Shown piece by piece: positions 7,344 to 15,245 of a stretch of 36,706 nt of DNA. The stretch covers positions 1 through 36,706 of the forward strand of contig JBDSHG010000156.1 of NCBI GenBank assembly GCA_039918615.1, given 5' to 3'. Origin of the DNA: FEN-1250 sp039918615. GTDB lineage: Bacteria > Gemmatimonadota > Gemmatimonadetes > Gemmatimonadales > Gemmatimonadaceae. Each line of letters begins with the position of its first letter. Positions within the stretch are counted from its first letter, which is position 1. The notes under the pieces were generated by a model that saw only the letters and a list, made by a program, of their open reading frames with translations, was not told the DNA's origin and made no database searches. The position numbers were made by a program, and so were the translations under genes.

Positions 7344-8460
7344 CGTGCGCGCGGTGCCGCGCATCGCGATCGCGATGCTGCTGGCGATCGTCGCGACGTC
7401 GCGTCTTCGGGCACAGGGCCAGTCCGACACCACCCGCGCGTCGGCTTCCTCCGATGCCATCGGCGCCGCGCTCGACTCCCTGCATCGCGACGCGAATGGG
7501 CTTTCGCTCAGCCGCTCGGCGTTGAGCGAAAGTGCGCACGTCGTCGAGGGAAATCAGCATCTCACCGGCGACATCGCGAGCTGGCATGGGCCACTCGAGA
7601 TTCGGGGCATCGTCGACGGCAATGCCGTCGCCATCGGCAGCGATGTCGTGATCCTCCCCGGCGGCCACGTGCGCGGGGACGCGCTTTCCGTCGGCGGCCA
7701 GGTGCGCATGGCCGGCGGTACCGTGGACGGCGAAACGCGCACGATCTCCGCCTTCAGCGTCGGCCCGATCGCCGGCGCACAGCTCACCCCCGCACAGGCG
7801 ACGCGGCGCTCGCTCTCGCTCGCCGCTTCGTGCTATCTGATCCTCATCGCCATGGCGCTCGCCGTCGCGATCGGCGCGCGGACGCACCTCGAAACGATCG
7901 CCTCCACCATCCGCACCGACTTCTCCCGGTCCCTTATTTTTGGTCTCCTCGGCGAGATCGCGACCGTGCCGCTCTTCGTGCTCTCGATGGTCGCTCTCGC
8001 GATCACGCTCGTCGGAGTTCTGCTCATTCCCTTTGCGGCTGTCGCCTACGCGCTCGCCACGCTCGGCGCGCTCGCGTTGGGCTTCCTCTCGATGTCGCTC
8101 CTCGTCGGCGACGCGGTCATGCGCGGTGAGAGCTACGTTCGCGATCCACGGCCCGTCATCAGCCACCTCATCGCGGGGCTCTCGATCTTTCTCGTGCTCT
8201 GGCTCCTTGCGGGCGGCGCGGCGTTCATGGGACTCGCGGGAAGCGTGCTGCGTCTTCTTGCGTTTCTCAGCACCTGGATCGCCGCCACCGTCGGGCTCGG
8301 CGCCACGATCATCACGCGTGGTGGCACGCGCGCGCCGGTGACGATGCCGAACGTGCCGCCGCCGCCGGCGGAAGAGTATGCATGGCAGACGCCGACGCCC
8401 GTTTCGGGAGTCGCCGCCGCGCGCCGCCCGACGCCGGCGCCGAGGACCAGCGAGCCATGA
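7327..8460 (+). CDS. Membrane protein with polymer-forming (bactofilin-like) region
   Basis: A 377-residue protein. An N-terminal signal sequence (PRIAIAMLLAIVATSRLRA) is followed at about residues 72-140 by short repeated beta turns (LTGDIASWHGPLEIRG, VDGNAVAIGSDVVILPGG, VRGDALSVGGQVRMAGG), the pattern of bactofilin or polymer-forming beta-helices. About four or five transmembrane helices follow between residues 165 and 325, and a Pro-rich tail ends the protein. The start is uncertain: GTG 7327 overlaps the anti-sigma gene by 17 bases, and GTG 7345 would avoid the overlap. The stop overlaps the next ATG by 4 bases. A scaffold or membrane-stabilising role under the sigma factor is inferred from position. 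Confidence 0.72.
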   Translation: MRAGASVRAVPRIAIAMLLAIVATSRLRAQGQSDTTRASASSDAIGAALDSLHRDANGLSLSRSALSESAHVVEGNQHLTGDIASWHGPLEIRGIVDGNAVAIGSDVVILPGGHVRGDALSVGGQVRMAGGTVDGETRTISAFSVGPIAGAQLTPAQATRRSLSLAASCYLILIAMALAVAIGARTHLETIASTIRTDFSRSLIFGLLGEIATVPLFVLSMVALAITLVGVLLIPFAAVAYALATLGALALGFLSMSLLVGDAVMRGESYVRDPRPVISHLIAGLSIFLVLWLLAGGAAFMGLAGSVLRLLAFLSTWIAATVGLGATIITRGGTRAPVTMPNVPPPPAEEYAWQTPTPVSGVAAARRPTPAPRTSEP

Positions 8461-9311
8461 AGGGGCTGATGCTCGCGCTCATCGGGCTGTTCACCATTGG
8501 CGGCGGCAGCGGCAATGCGCGGAGCTGGCGCGAGCTCACGGCCAGCCGCGCGCGCGGTTCCGCAGACAGCCTCCGCGTCGTCCTTCGCTACGACGCGGGG
8601 ACGCTCACGCTCGGTGCCGCCGCGCCGCCACTGCTCTACGACGCGAAGGCGCGCTTCGACGCGAACCAGCAGCGCATCTCGCGCAGCTACGACGCCGTCT
8701 CGCGTACACTGCGCATTGGGCTGGACAGCTCGACGATGCAGACCTCGGCGCGGCATTCGAACAGCAAGCGCACCGAGGAGGGGCAGCTCGATCTCGCGCT
8801 CGCGGCGGGGATTCCGCTCGATCTCGACCTGGATCTCGGCACCACTCGCGCGAAGCTCGATCTCAGCTCGCTCTGGATCGACGCGGTGCGCATTTCCTCC
8901 GGCGCGACGGAGACGGATCTCACCTTCGGCAGCGCGAATCCGCGGCCCATGCGCGATCTCTCGATCGACGCCGGCGTCGGGAGCATCACCGTCCACGATC
9001 TCGGCAACGCGCGCGCGCAGCGGGCGACGATCGCGAGCACGGTGGGGAGCGTCGACGTGGATCTCGGCGGCACGTGGGAAGGCGACATGCCCCTCACATT
9101 GCGTGTCGTCCTCGGCTCGGCAACCTTGCGCATCCCGCGCGATGTGGGTGTCTCGCTGAAGCTCGCGCATCGCATCGCGAACGTCGACTCCGAGGGGTTC
9201 ACGGAGCGCGGCGGCGTGATGTACAGCGCCGGCTACGAGCAGGCGAAGCGACACGTGCTCATCGACGGCAGCGCCACGCTGGCGAACGTCGAAGTCGTCT
9301 GGATGAACTGA
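8457..9311 (+). CDS. Exported toastrack-like (LiaF/DUF4097-type) protein
   Basis: A 284-residue protein with an N-terminal hydrophobic signal (MKGLMLALIGLFTIGGG), then a long run of alternating beta strands. The pattern of short strands with repeated Asp/Gly turns (LDLDLDLGTTRAKLDLSSL, LSIDAGVGSITVHDLG, STVGSVDVDLGG, RVVLGSATLRIPRDVGVSL) is that of the toastrack beta-solenoid found at the C-terminus of LiaF and in DUF4097 adhesin-like proteins. ATG 8457 overlaps the preceding TGA by 4 bases, so the two are co-translated. It is the last gene of the ECF operon. In Firmicutes LiaF-type proteins restrain cell-envelope stress signalling; here only an envelope-surface role can be suggested. Confidence 0.72.
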   Translation: MKGLMLALIGLFTIGGGSGNARSWRELTASRARGSADSLRVVLRYDAGTLTLGAAAPPLLYDAKARFDANQQRISRSYDAVSRTLRIGLDSSTMQTSARHSNSKRTEEGQLDLALAAGIPLDLDLDLGTTRAKLDLSSLWIDAVRISSGATETDLTFGSANPRPMRDLSIDAGVGSITVHDLGNARAQRATIASTVGSVDVDLGGTWEGDMPLTLRVVLGSATLRIPRDVGVSLKLAHRIANVDSEGFTERGGVMYSAGYEQAKRHVLIDGSATLANVEVVWMN

Positions 9312-9330
9312 GCGGCCAACTTCTTGCTTT

Positions 9331-9359
9331 GCCCTCGGGTTCCCGAACACCCCGAGGGC
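9331..9359 (+). promoter_or_regulatory. Hairpin that pairs away the ypfJ ribosome-binding site
   Basis: A perfect 9-bp inverted repeat, GCCCTCGGG (9331-9339) and CCCGAGGGC (9351-9359), with an 11-base loop, lies 4 bases before the ATG at 9364. The right arm holds GAGGG, the only Shine-Dalgarno-like sequence at that start, so the folded mRNA would hide it. There is no U-run after the stem, so a simple terminator for the preceding operon is less likely, although it may slow readthrough. Confidence 0.5.
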
Positions 9360-9363
9360 TGCG

Positions 9364-10230
9364 ATGCGCTGGACACCCGGTAACGAGAGCTCCAACATCG
9401 AGGATCGCCGCGGCGGCGGCGGTGGCTTCGGCGGCATCCACCTCGGGATCGGTGGCACGGTCATCGTGCTCATCCTGAGCCTGATCTTCCATCGCGACCT
9501 CTTCACCCTCCTCGGCAACGGCGGCAGCAGCGCGCAGACGACCACGGCGTCGGGCGACGCGCCGCCCCCCGCTGGCACCGAATCGCCGGCCGAGCATCGC
9601 GAGGTGCAGTTCGTCTCCTTCGTGCTGGACGATGCGCAGTCGACCTGGGCGAAGCTTCTGCCGCAGGAAGGTGCCACCTGGCACGACGCGAAGCTCGTCC
9701 TCTTTCGCGATGGCGTGCAATCGGCATGCGGACAGGCCGAGACGGCGATGGGGCCCTTCTACTGCCCGCTCGATGAGAAGGTCTACATCGACCTCGGCTT
9801 TTACGATGAGCTGCGCGACAAGTTTGGCGCCCCGGGCGAGTTCGCGCAGGCGTACGTGCTCGCGCACGAGCTCGGGCACCATGTCCAGCGTCTCGAGGGG
9901 ATCGACGAGCAGATGCGCCGGCTTCAGAAGCAACACCCCGATCAGGCGAACGAGCTGTCGGTGAAGCTCGAGCTGCAGGCGGATTGCTACGCCGGCGTAT
10001 GGGGACACTCCACGGCGCAGCGCCAGCTGCTCGATCCGGGCGATGTGCAGTCGGGGCTCCAGGCTGCTGCGTCGGTGGGCGACGACCGGCTGCAGAAGAT
10101 GTCGACGGGCCACATCTCGCCGGAGTCGTTTACGCACGGCACGTCGGCGCAGCGCGAATCGTGGTTCAAGCGCGGCTTCGACAGCGGCGACCCGAAGGCA
10201 TGCGACACCTTCGCATCGAACGCGGCGTAA
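9364..10230 (+). CDS. ypfJ: YpfJ-type neutral zinc metallopeptidase
   Basis: A 288-residue membrane-anchored protease of the YpfJ/KPN_02809 family. The N-terminus has the family signature MRWTPGNESSNIEDRRG, then a Gly-rich run, a single transmembrane segment at about residues 26-43, and a Thr/Ala/Pro linker. The zinc site is HELGHH (H168, E169, H172), with the third ligand likely E204 in KLELQADCYAGVW. Conserved cysteines lie in SACGQAETAMGPFYCPLDEKVY. Length is normal. The substrate is unknown for the family. A stem-loop just before the ATG may control translation. The gene is separated from the upstream toastrack gene by 52 bases and from the next gene by 95 bases, so it may be transcribed alone. 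Confidence 0.9.
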   Translation: MRWTPGNESSNIEDRRGGGGGFGGIHLGIGGTVIVLILSLIFHRDLFTLLGNGGSSAQTTTASGDAPPPAGTESPAEHREVQFVSFVLDDAQSTWAKLLPQEGATWHDAKLVLFRDGVQSACGQAETAMGPFYCPLDEKVYIDLGFYDELRDKFGAPGEFAQAYVLAHELGHHVQRLEGIDEQMRRLQKQHPDQANELSVKLELQADCYAGVWGHSTAQRQLLDPGDVQSGLQAAASVGDDRLQKMSTGHISPESFTHGTSAQRESWFKRGFDSGDPKACDTFASNAA

Positions 10231-10325
10231 GTCGGCGCTGGCGAGCATCAACAAGTTAGCGCTTGTGTTCCCGCGCGGCCCATCCCTTGCCTTTTCCCTA
10301 ACGGCATGAGGATGCGGAGCGCGCG

Positions 10326-11336
10326 ATGATCATCAAGGGATTCCGGGTCGGCCCCCTGCTCAAGACCACCGGGAAGGACATTCTCAACGACAACGTGCTG
10401 GGGCTCGCCGCGCAGGCCGCTTACAATGCGTTCTTCTCGATCTTCCCCTTCTTCCTTTTTTCAGCCCCGCTGCTCTCGCTGTTCGGCGACAAGCAGAAGA
10501 CGTTCGCCTGGCTGATGAATCAGCTCGCGACGATCGTCCCCGGCGAGGCGATCGATCTCGTGCGCAGTGTGATCAAGGACGTCGTCTTCTCGAAGAACGC
10601 CCCCGGCATCATCTCGGTGGGAGCGGTGCTCGCGCTCTGGTCAGGCTCGGCGGTGTTCGGCTCGCTTATGAGCACACTGAACTCCGCGTACAACGTGACG
10701 GAGACGCGACCGTGGTGGAGACGAATCCTCATTCAGCTCGCCTGCGTGCTCGGGCTCGGACTGCTCGTCGGCATTGCGAGCATCGTCATGCTCGCGGGTC
10801 CGGAGATCGCGCATGGCATCGGCGTGCGCATCGGGCTCGACCACCTCTTCGTGCTCGCGTGGACGATCCTTCAATATCCCGCCGCCGTCGCCATGATCGT
10901 GCTCGCGTTCTTCCTCGTCTATCGCACGCTGCCGAATCTCAAACAGCATCCGAATCAGATTCTCGTCGGCGCCAGCGCGGCCACGGTGCTCTGGCTGCTG
11001 GTGACGCTCCTCTTTCGTCTGTATGTCACCGACTTTGCGACGTACAACAAGACGTACGGGACGATCGGCGGAGTCATCGTGCTGCTGACGTGGATGTACC
11101 TCACGATGACCGTGCTGCTCGCCGGCGGAGAACTCAACTCGGAGCTGCACAATGGAACGGGAGCGACGGAGCCGCGCCGCGGCGCGGTCTACGCCGGCCG
11201 CATCGTGACATCGGCGAACCCCGGGCGCTCGTCGATGGACATGCCGCTCAGCCCGGCGTCGTCACCCACACAACTCGCTTCCATCGTCCCCACTTCCACA
11301 GCGCCATCATCGCCACACCACGACCCAGAGCGGTGA
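10326..11336 (+). CDS. YihY/BrkB-family inner-membrane protein
   Basis: A 336-residue polytopic protein of the YihY/virulence factor BrkB family. Seen: the family N-terminus with LGLAAQAAYNAFFSIFPFFLF, the segment VLALWSGSAVFGSLMSTLNSAYNVTETRPWWRR, and YGTIGGVIVLLTWMYLTMTVLLAGGELNSEL near the end of the domain; about six transmembrane helices. The function is unsettled: a transporter role has been proposed, and the old RNase BN assignment was withdrawn. After residue 280 comes a Ser/Pro/Thr-rich tail that runs 89 bases into the convergent MATE gene on the other strand. GGAG lies about 7 bases before the ATG at 10326. An ACAAG-N6-CTTGT dyad occurs upstream at 10251-10266. Confidence 0.9.
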   Translation: MIIKGFRVGPLLKTTGKDILNDNVLGLAAQAAYNAFFSIFPFFLFSAPLLSLFGDKQKTFAWLMNQLATIVPGEAIDLVRSVIKDVVFSKNAPGIISVGAVLALWSGSAVFGSLMSTLNSAYNVTETRPWWRRILIQLACVLGLGLLVGIASIVMLAGPEIAHGIGVRIGLDHLFVLAWTILQYPAAVAMIVLAFFLVYRTLPNLKQHPNQILVGASAATVLWLLVTLLFRLYVTDFATYNKTYGTIGGVIVLLTWMYLTMTVLLAGGELNSELHNGTGATEPRRGAVYAGRIVTSANPGRSSMDMPLSPASSPTQLASIVPTSTAPSSPHHDPER

Positions 11337-12708
11337 GCGAGATCGTCCACCAGATCCCCGACGTTCCCCATCGCGAGGCGGCCCACGCGGCGACCGGAAT
11401 GCGGAGCGCGGTGAGGGTGGTCGAGGTGATCATCGGCGGTAGCGTGTCGCCCGCGCCTCCGAGCGCGCCCTCGAGCACCAGCTCGGCGCCAGCGAAGAGC
11501 GTCGAGATCGCGCCGATCCGGAGATAGCGCACACTCTCGGCGATCACGGCGGGATCGTCGGTGAACACGGATGCGAAGGTCGTCGCCAGCGAGTACTCGC
11601 CGATCGCCGCGATGAGACCGAGCGTCATCGCGAAGCCCGTCGCGATCCACGCCGCGCGCTCGGCGCGCGCCACCTGCTTCGCACCGAGATTCTGTCCGAC
11701 GATCGCCGCCGCTGCGGCGCCGAAGCCGATGCCGACCATGTACGACCAGCTCTCCACGCGATGGCCGACACCGAGCGCCGCGAGCGCGGGCGTGCCGAAT
11801 TGCGTCGTCGTGCGGGTGAGGAGCACGTAGATGTCGCTGAAGACGACCCCAGTGACCGCGGTCGGCAGCCCGACGCGCACGATCGCGCGCAGCGTCGCCA
11901 TCGCGGGGATGCCAAAGGTCACCATGCGCCGGCGGATCAGAATCACGATGCCGATGAGGAAGGCGACGGAGCGCGTGAAGATCGTCGCCACCGCGGCGCC
12001 CGCGATGCCGAGGCGCGGTGCGGGTCCAAGGCCGAGGATGAGCACGGGGTCGAGCGCGAGCGCGGCGATGACGCAGCCGAGCAGGAGGAAGAATGGAGTC
12101 CTCGTGTCGCCCGCCGCGCGGAAGGCCGCGTCGATTGCGAAGAAGCCGAAGATGAGCGGCGCGCCGAGCAGGTAGGTGCCGAGGTAGCTCTTGCCGAGCG
12201 CGGTGACGTCGGCGGGGGTGTGCATAATGCCGAAGAGCGAGTCGAGATTCGCGATGCCGAGGGCACCGAGCACCACGGCCATCGCGATGGAGAGCACGAG
12301 CCCATCGGAGACCGCGCGCGCAGCCGCGTCGTGAAGACGCTCGCCGTGACGACGCGCCGCCACCGCCGTGAGCCCGACGCTCACGAGCTCCGCGCAGGAG
12401 ATGAGCATCCACACCCAGAAGATCGAGGTCGACACGGCGGCGAGCCCCTGCGGGCCGATGCGCGTGCCGACCCAGAATGCGTCGACGGTGGCGAAGAGCG
12501 TCATCAGCAGCGTCGACGCGACGGCCGGGAGCGCGACGGTGGCGACCGTGCGCGTGAGCGATCCGTCGACCAGCGACTTCACCGAGCGATATTCGCCCGT
12601 GATCGCGGTGGCGAGTCCATCGCGCGGGTCCATCGGCAGCGCGGCCGCCGGGTTGAACTCCGACGGCCGCGTATCGACGACAGTGGGCGGGAGTGCCGTT
12701 TTGCTCAC
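11248..12708 (-). CDS. MATE-family efflux transporter
   Basis: A 486-residue, 12-helix transporter that exports drugs or metabolites in exchange for Na+ or H+. The repeated MATE features are visible: TVATVALPAVASTLLMTLFATVDAFWVG in the first half, FFAIDAAFRAAGDTRTPF at the middle, and SDIYVLLTRTTTQFGTPALAALGVGHRVESWSYM with GQNLGAKQ in the second half, then LVLEGALGGAGDTLPPM. The start is GTG 12708, which overlaps the mrp stop by 4 bases (GTGA), so it is the distal gene of the nifU-C/mrp operon. Its 3' end overlaps the 3' end of the opposite-strand YihY/BrkB gene by 89 bases. The substrate cannot be predicted. Confidence 0.93.
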   Translation of the reverse strand: MSKTALPPTVVDTRPSEFNPAAALPMDPRDGLATAITGEYRSVKSLVDGSLTRTVATVALPAVASTLLMTLFATVDAFWVGTRIGPQGLAAVSTSIFWVWMLISCAELVSVGLTAVAARRHGERLHDAAARAVSDGLVLSIAMAVVLGALGIANLDSLFGIMHTPADVTALGKSYLGTYLLGAPLIFGFFAIDAAFRAAGDTRTPFFLLLGCVIAALALDPVLILGLGPAPRLGIAGAAVATIFTRSVAFLIGIVILIRRRMVTFGIPAMATLRAIVRVGLPTAVTGVVFSDIYVLLTRTTTQFGTPALAALGVGHRVESWSYMVGIGFGAAAAAIVGQNLGAKQVARAERAAWIATGFAMTLGLIAAIGEYSLATTFASVFTDDPAVIAESVRYLRIGAISTLFAGAELVLEGALGGAGDTLPPMITSTTLTALRIPVAAWAASRWGTSGIWWTISLTALGRGVAMMALWKWGRWKRVVWVTTPG

Positions 12709-13865
12709 GTCTTGAGAGCCGCCGCGGATTCGACGATTTGCATCGCAATGGAATTCAGTGCGCGCGCCGCAGGAGATTCGGGGTGCGCGATGATTATTGG
12801 ACTACCGGTGTCGCCGCCTTCGCGAACTCCGGACTCGAGCGGAATCTCGCCGAGCAGGGGGATGTGCAGCTCATCCGCGAGCGCGCGTCCGCCGCCGGAG
12901 CCGAACAGGGGCGTGGGCTTGCCGCAGTGCGCGCACAACAGGTAGCTCATGTTCTCGACGATGCCGAGCACGGGCACGCTAACGCGCTCGAACATCTTCG
13001 CGCCGCGGAGCGCGTCGCCGGTGGAAACGGGCTGCGGCGTCGTCACGATGATGGCGCCGTGCACGTGCGTCGCCTGCACGAGCGAGAGCTGCGCGTCGCC
13101 CGTGCCCGGCGGCATGTCGACGAGCAGATAGTCGAGCGTCCCCCAGTCCACATCGCGCAGGAACTGCGTGATGATCTTCATCACGATCGGGCCGCGCCAG
13201 ATCGCGGGCTGATCGCGCTCGATGAGGAACCCGAGGCTCATCAGCTTCACGCCGTAGGCGGTGAGCGGCTGGATGCGATCGCCGACGACGGGTGGCGGCG
13301 TGTTGACGCCCATCATCATCGGCACGTTTGGACCGTAGACATCGGCGTCCATCAGTCCCACGCGCAGCCCTTGCCTCGCGAGCGCGACGGCGAGATTCAC
13401 CGCGACGGTCGACTTTCCTACGCCCCCCTTGCCGCTGGAGATCGCGAGGATGCGACCGAGATTCGGGTAGGCGACGGGCGTCGGCGCGGGTGGAACGGCC
13501 TTCGCCTTCGGCTCCTGCCCCATCACCGGGAGCGAGCGCCCCTTTGGCGGAGTGAAGGCCGGCGGCGGAGATGCCGGCGCGCGAGTGCCAACGGGCGGTA
13601 CCGCGGAATTCGCCGACGACTGCGACGGATCGCGTACATCGACCCGCACATCCTTCACCCCGTCCACGCGCTCGACCGCCTGACGCACCTCGCGCACGAG
13701 CGATGCCGGGTCCTGCGCATCGAGAAGGATCGTGAATCGGATGCGCCCATCGACGGTCGCTGCGACGTCGCGGATCATGCCGGAGCGGATGACATCCTCG
13801 CTCGTGCGCGGATTCAGTACACCCTGGAGCGCCTGCGCGATCCGCGTTTGCAATGTCTCGGTCAT
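12705..13865 (-). CDS. mrp: Mrp/NBP35-type Fe-S cluster carrier ATPase
   Basis: A 386-residue P-loop ATPase that holds and transfers Fe-S clusters. Domains: an N-terminal MIP18/DUF59 fold (residues about 1-80), a Pro/Ala-rich linker (80-135), then the ParA-like ATPase. The deviant Walker A motif is SSGKGGVGKST (143-153), followed by DADVYGPN (switch I) and VDMPPGTGDAQL (Walker B). A CxxC (LLCAHCG) near residue 330 is the cluster-binding pair at the dimer interface. ATG 13865 follows the NifU-C gene by only 7 bases, so the two are co-transcribed and probably act together. The domain order is the usual one for bacterial Mrp (ApbC). Confidence 0.94.
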   Translation of the reverse strand: MTETLQTRIAQALQGVLNPRTSEDVIRSGMIRDVAATVDGRIRFTILLDAQDPASLVREVRQAVERVDGVKDVRVDVRDPSQSSANSAVPPVGTRAPASPPPAFTPPKGRSLPVMGQEPKAKAVPPAPTPVAYPNLGRILAISSGKGGVGKSTVAVNLAVALARQGLRVGLMDADVYGPNVPMMMGVNTPPPVVGDRIQPLTAYGVKLMSLGFLIERDQPAIWRGPIVMKIITQFLRDVDWGTLDYLLVDMPPGTGDAQLSLVQATHVHGAIIVTTPQPVSTGDALRGAKMFERVSVPVLGIVENMSYLLCAHCGKPTPLFGSGGGRALADELHIPLLGEIPLESGVREGGDTGSPIIIAHPESPAARALNSIAMQIVESAAALKT

Positions 13866-13872
13866 GCGCGCC

Positions 13873-14136
13873 TCAGCGCGTGACGAAGCGTACGGCGCGG
13901 ATCTCCGGAACTTGCTGGCGCAGATGCGCCTCGATTCCAACCGTGAGATTCTCCGCCGACAGATCGCAGTCGGGACAGTCGCCGGTGCAGCGAATCACGG
14001 CGACGCTGTTCTCCATCTCGAACGTGACGAGCTCGATGTCCATGGTCTCGATTCGCAGCAACGGACGCATCCCATCGATCGCGGTGCGAATGTCGCCTTC
14101 GACGTCTGTTCCGGTGCGCTGTTTGAAGAGAGCCAT
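13873..14136 (-). CDS. NifU C-terminal-domain Fe-S scaffold protein
   Basis: An 87-residue protein made of the NifU C-terminal domain alone. The motif GDCPDCDLS holds the CxxC pair that binds a cluster between two subunits. Preceding strands (TMDIELVTFEMENSVAVIRCTG) and the following helix (ENLTVGIEAHLRQQVPEIRAV) fit the fold. Stand-alone NifU-C proteins (Nfu-like) assemble or carry [4Fe-4S] clusters. The neighbour mrp downstream, 7 bases away, is the likely partner. The gene starts 20 bases after the stop of the NrnA gene on the same strand, so the three may share a transcript. Confidence 0.9.
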   Translation of the reverse strand: MALFKQRTGTDVEGDIRTAIDGMRPLLRIETMDIELVTFEMENSVAVIRCTGDCPDCDLSAENLTVGIEAHLRQQVPEIRAVRFVTR

Positions 14137-14156
14137 GCGCGAAAGCTAGCGGATCG

Positions 14157-15179
14157 CTACGACGTCAGGAATGCTCGCGCGGACGCGATGACGTTGTCGC
14201 GCACCTCGGCGAGTGTCCCCGCGATGAGTGCACCGGATGCCTTTGCGTGTCCCCCGCCGCCGAACTGCCGCGCGAACGCGTTGACATCGACCGCGCCGGT
14301 GCTGCGAAAGGAAACCTTTACCTTTCCGTGCCCGAGATCCCGGAAGAATACCGCCATCTTCGTCCCAGCCACCGAGCGCGGATGCTCGGCCAGGCCGTCG
14401 AGCTCCTCGGCGCGCACGCCGTACTTCTCGAGCGCGCCCGCAGGCAGCGCGATCCACGCGAGCCCGTGCGCGGCGTCGACCTCGAGCGTCGCGAGCGCAT
14501 CGCGCAGAAGATGCAACCGGCCGACGGAAACCGACGCGTAGATCCGGCGATACATCTCCTCGGGGTCGACGCCGGCCGCGAGCAACTGCCCTGCGATCGC
14601 GTGGCAGCGCGGCGACGTGTTGCTGAACTTAAAGCCGCCGGTGTCGCTGAGTATGGCGAGGTACATCGCGCGCGCGATGGGCGCGGTAATCTCGAGATCG
14701 AGCACGCGCGCGAAGTCGAAGATCAGCTCACCGGTGGCGCACGCCGTCGTGTCCGAGACGACGATCTCGCCCGCCGGCTCATCCTGCGGCACGTGGTGAT
14801 CGATCACCAGGCGGCGCGCGGGAGAGTTGCGGACGGCGTCGCCGAGCGGGCCAAGTCGTTTGAGATCGCTGATGTCGAGCACCATCAAGAGCTCGACGCC
14901 AGCCAACGCGGCGGCGCCCTCGGCGCTGCGCTCCTCGACGCCATCGAGGAGGAAGTCGAACATCTCCGGCCACGGCGTCGGGTTCACGATCCGGACCTTC
15001 AGCCCGCGCTGCGCAAGGAGTAGCGCGAGCGCCACCTCGGAGCCGCAGCCGTCGCCGTCGGAGTTGATGTGCGTCAGCAACGCGACTGTGCGCCCCGCCG
15101 TGAACTCGGACGAGAAGCGCTCGATCGCGGTGGCGCGATGCGCGGGGACGGAGAGAAGATCGGGAAGAGTCGTCGGCAT
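14157..15179 (-). CDS. nrnA: NrnA-type DHH/DHHA1 phosphodiesterase (oligoribonuclease/pAp phosphatase)
   Basis: A 340-residue enzyme of the DHH superfamily. The N-terminal DHH domain has HINSDGDGCGSE (metal ligands), LDISDL and VIDHHVP, which gives the family its name, followed by SDTTACATGELIFDF and SDTGGFKFSNTS. The C-terminal DHHA1 domain ends with FGGGGHAKASGA, the substrate-binding GGGH loop. NrnA degrades short RNAs from the 3' or 5' end and dephosphorylates pAp, and related proteins cleave linear di-nucleotides left by c-di-GMP or c-di-AMP turnover. The start MPTTLPDLL is chosen because the upstream extension runs through the terminator hairpin of the preceding gene. It is first in a probable nrnA-nifU-C-mrp-MATE unit. 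Confidence 0.9.
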   Translation of the reverse strand: MPTTLPDLLSVPAHRATAIERFSSEFTAGRTVALLTHINSDGDGCGSEVALALLLAQRGLKVRIVNPTPWPEMFDFLLDGVEERSAEGAAALAGVELLMVLDISDLKRLGPLGDAVRNSPARRLVIDHHVPQDEPAGEIVVSDTTACATGELIFDFARVLDLEITAPIARAMYLAILSDTGGFKFSNTSPRCHAIAGQLLAAGVDPEEMYRRIYASVSVGRLHLLRDALATLEVDAAHGLAWIALPAGALEKYGVRAEELDGLAEHPRSVAGTKMAVFFRDLGHGKVKVSFRSTGAVDVNAFARQFGGGGHAKASGALIAGTLAEVRDNVIASARAFLTS

Positions 15180-15186
15180 GTCGAGT

Positions 15187-15225
15187 AAAAAAGGAAGCGG
15201 CGCCCGATATTCCGGGCGCCGCTTC
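15187..15225 (-). terminator. Rho-independent terminator of the APC permease gene
   Basis: A perfect 13-bp stem, GAAGCGGCGCCCG (15194-15206) with its complement at 15213-15225, and a 6-base loop. Read on the minus strand it is followed at once by CC and a run of six T (15192-15187). It lies 20 bases after the permease stop, just before the nrnA start, so it separates the two units. Confidence 0.88.
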
Positions 15226-15245
15226 AAAGCTAACGACACCGTCGG

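Noticed and set aside
9331..9359. Stem-loop after the toastrack gene as a rho-independent terminator
   Set aside because: There is no T-run after the stem on the plus strand, and the ypfJ start codon follows after 4 bases. Control of initiation fits better.
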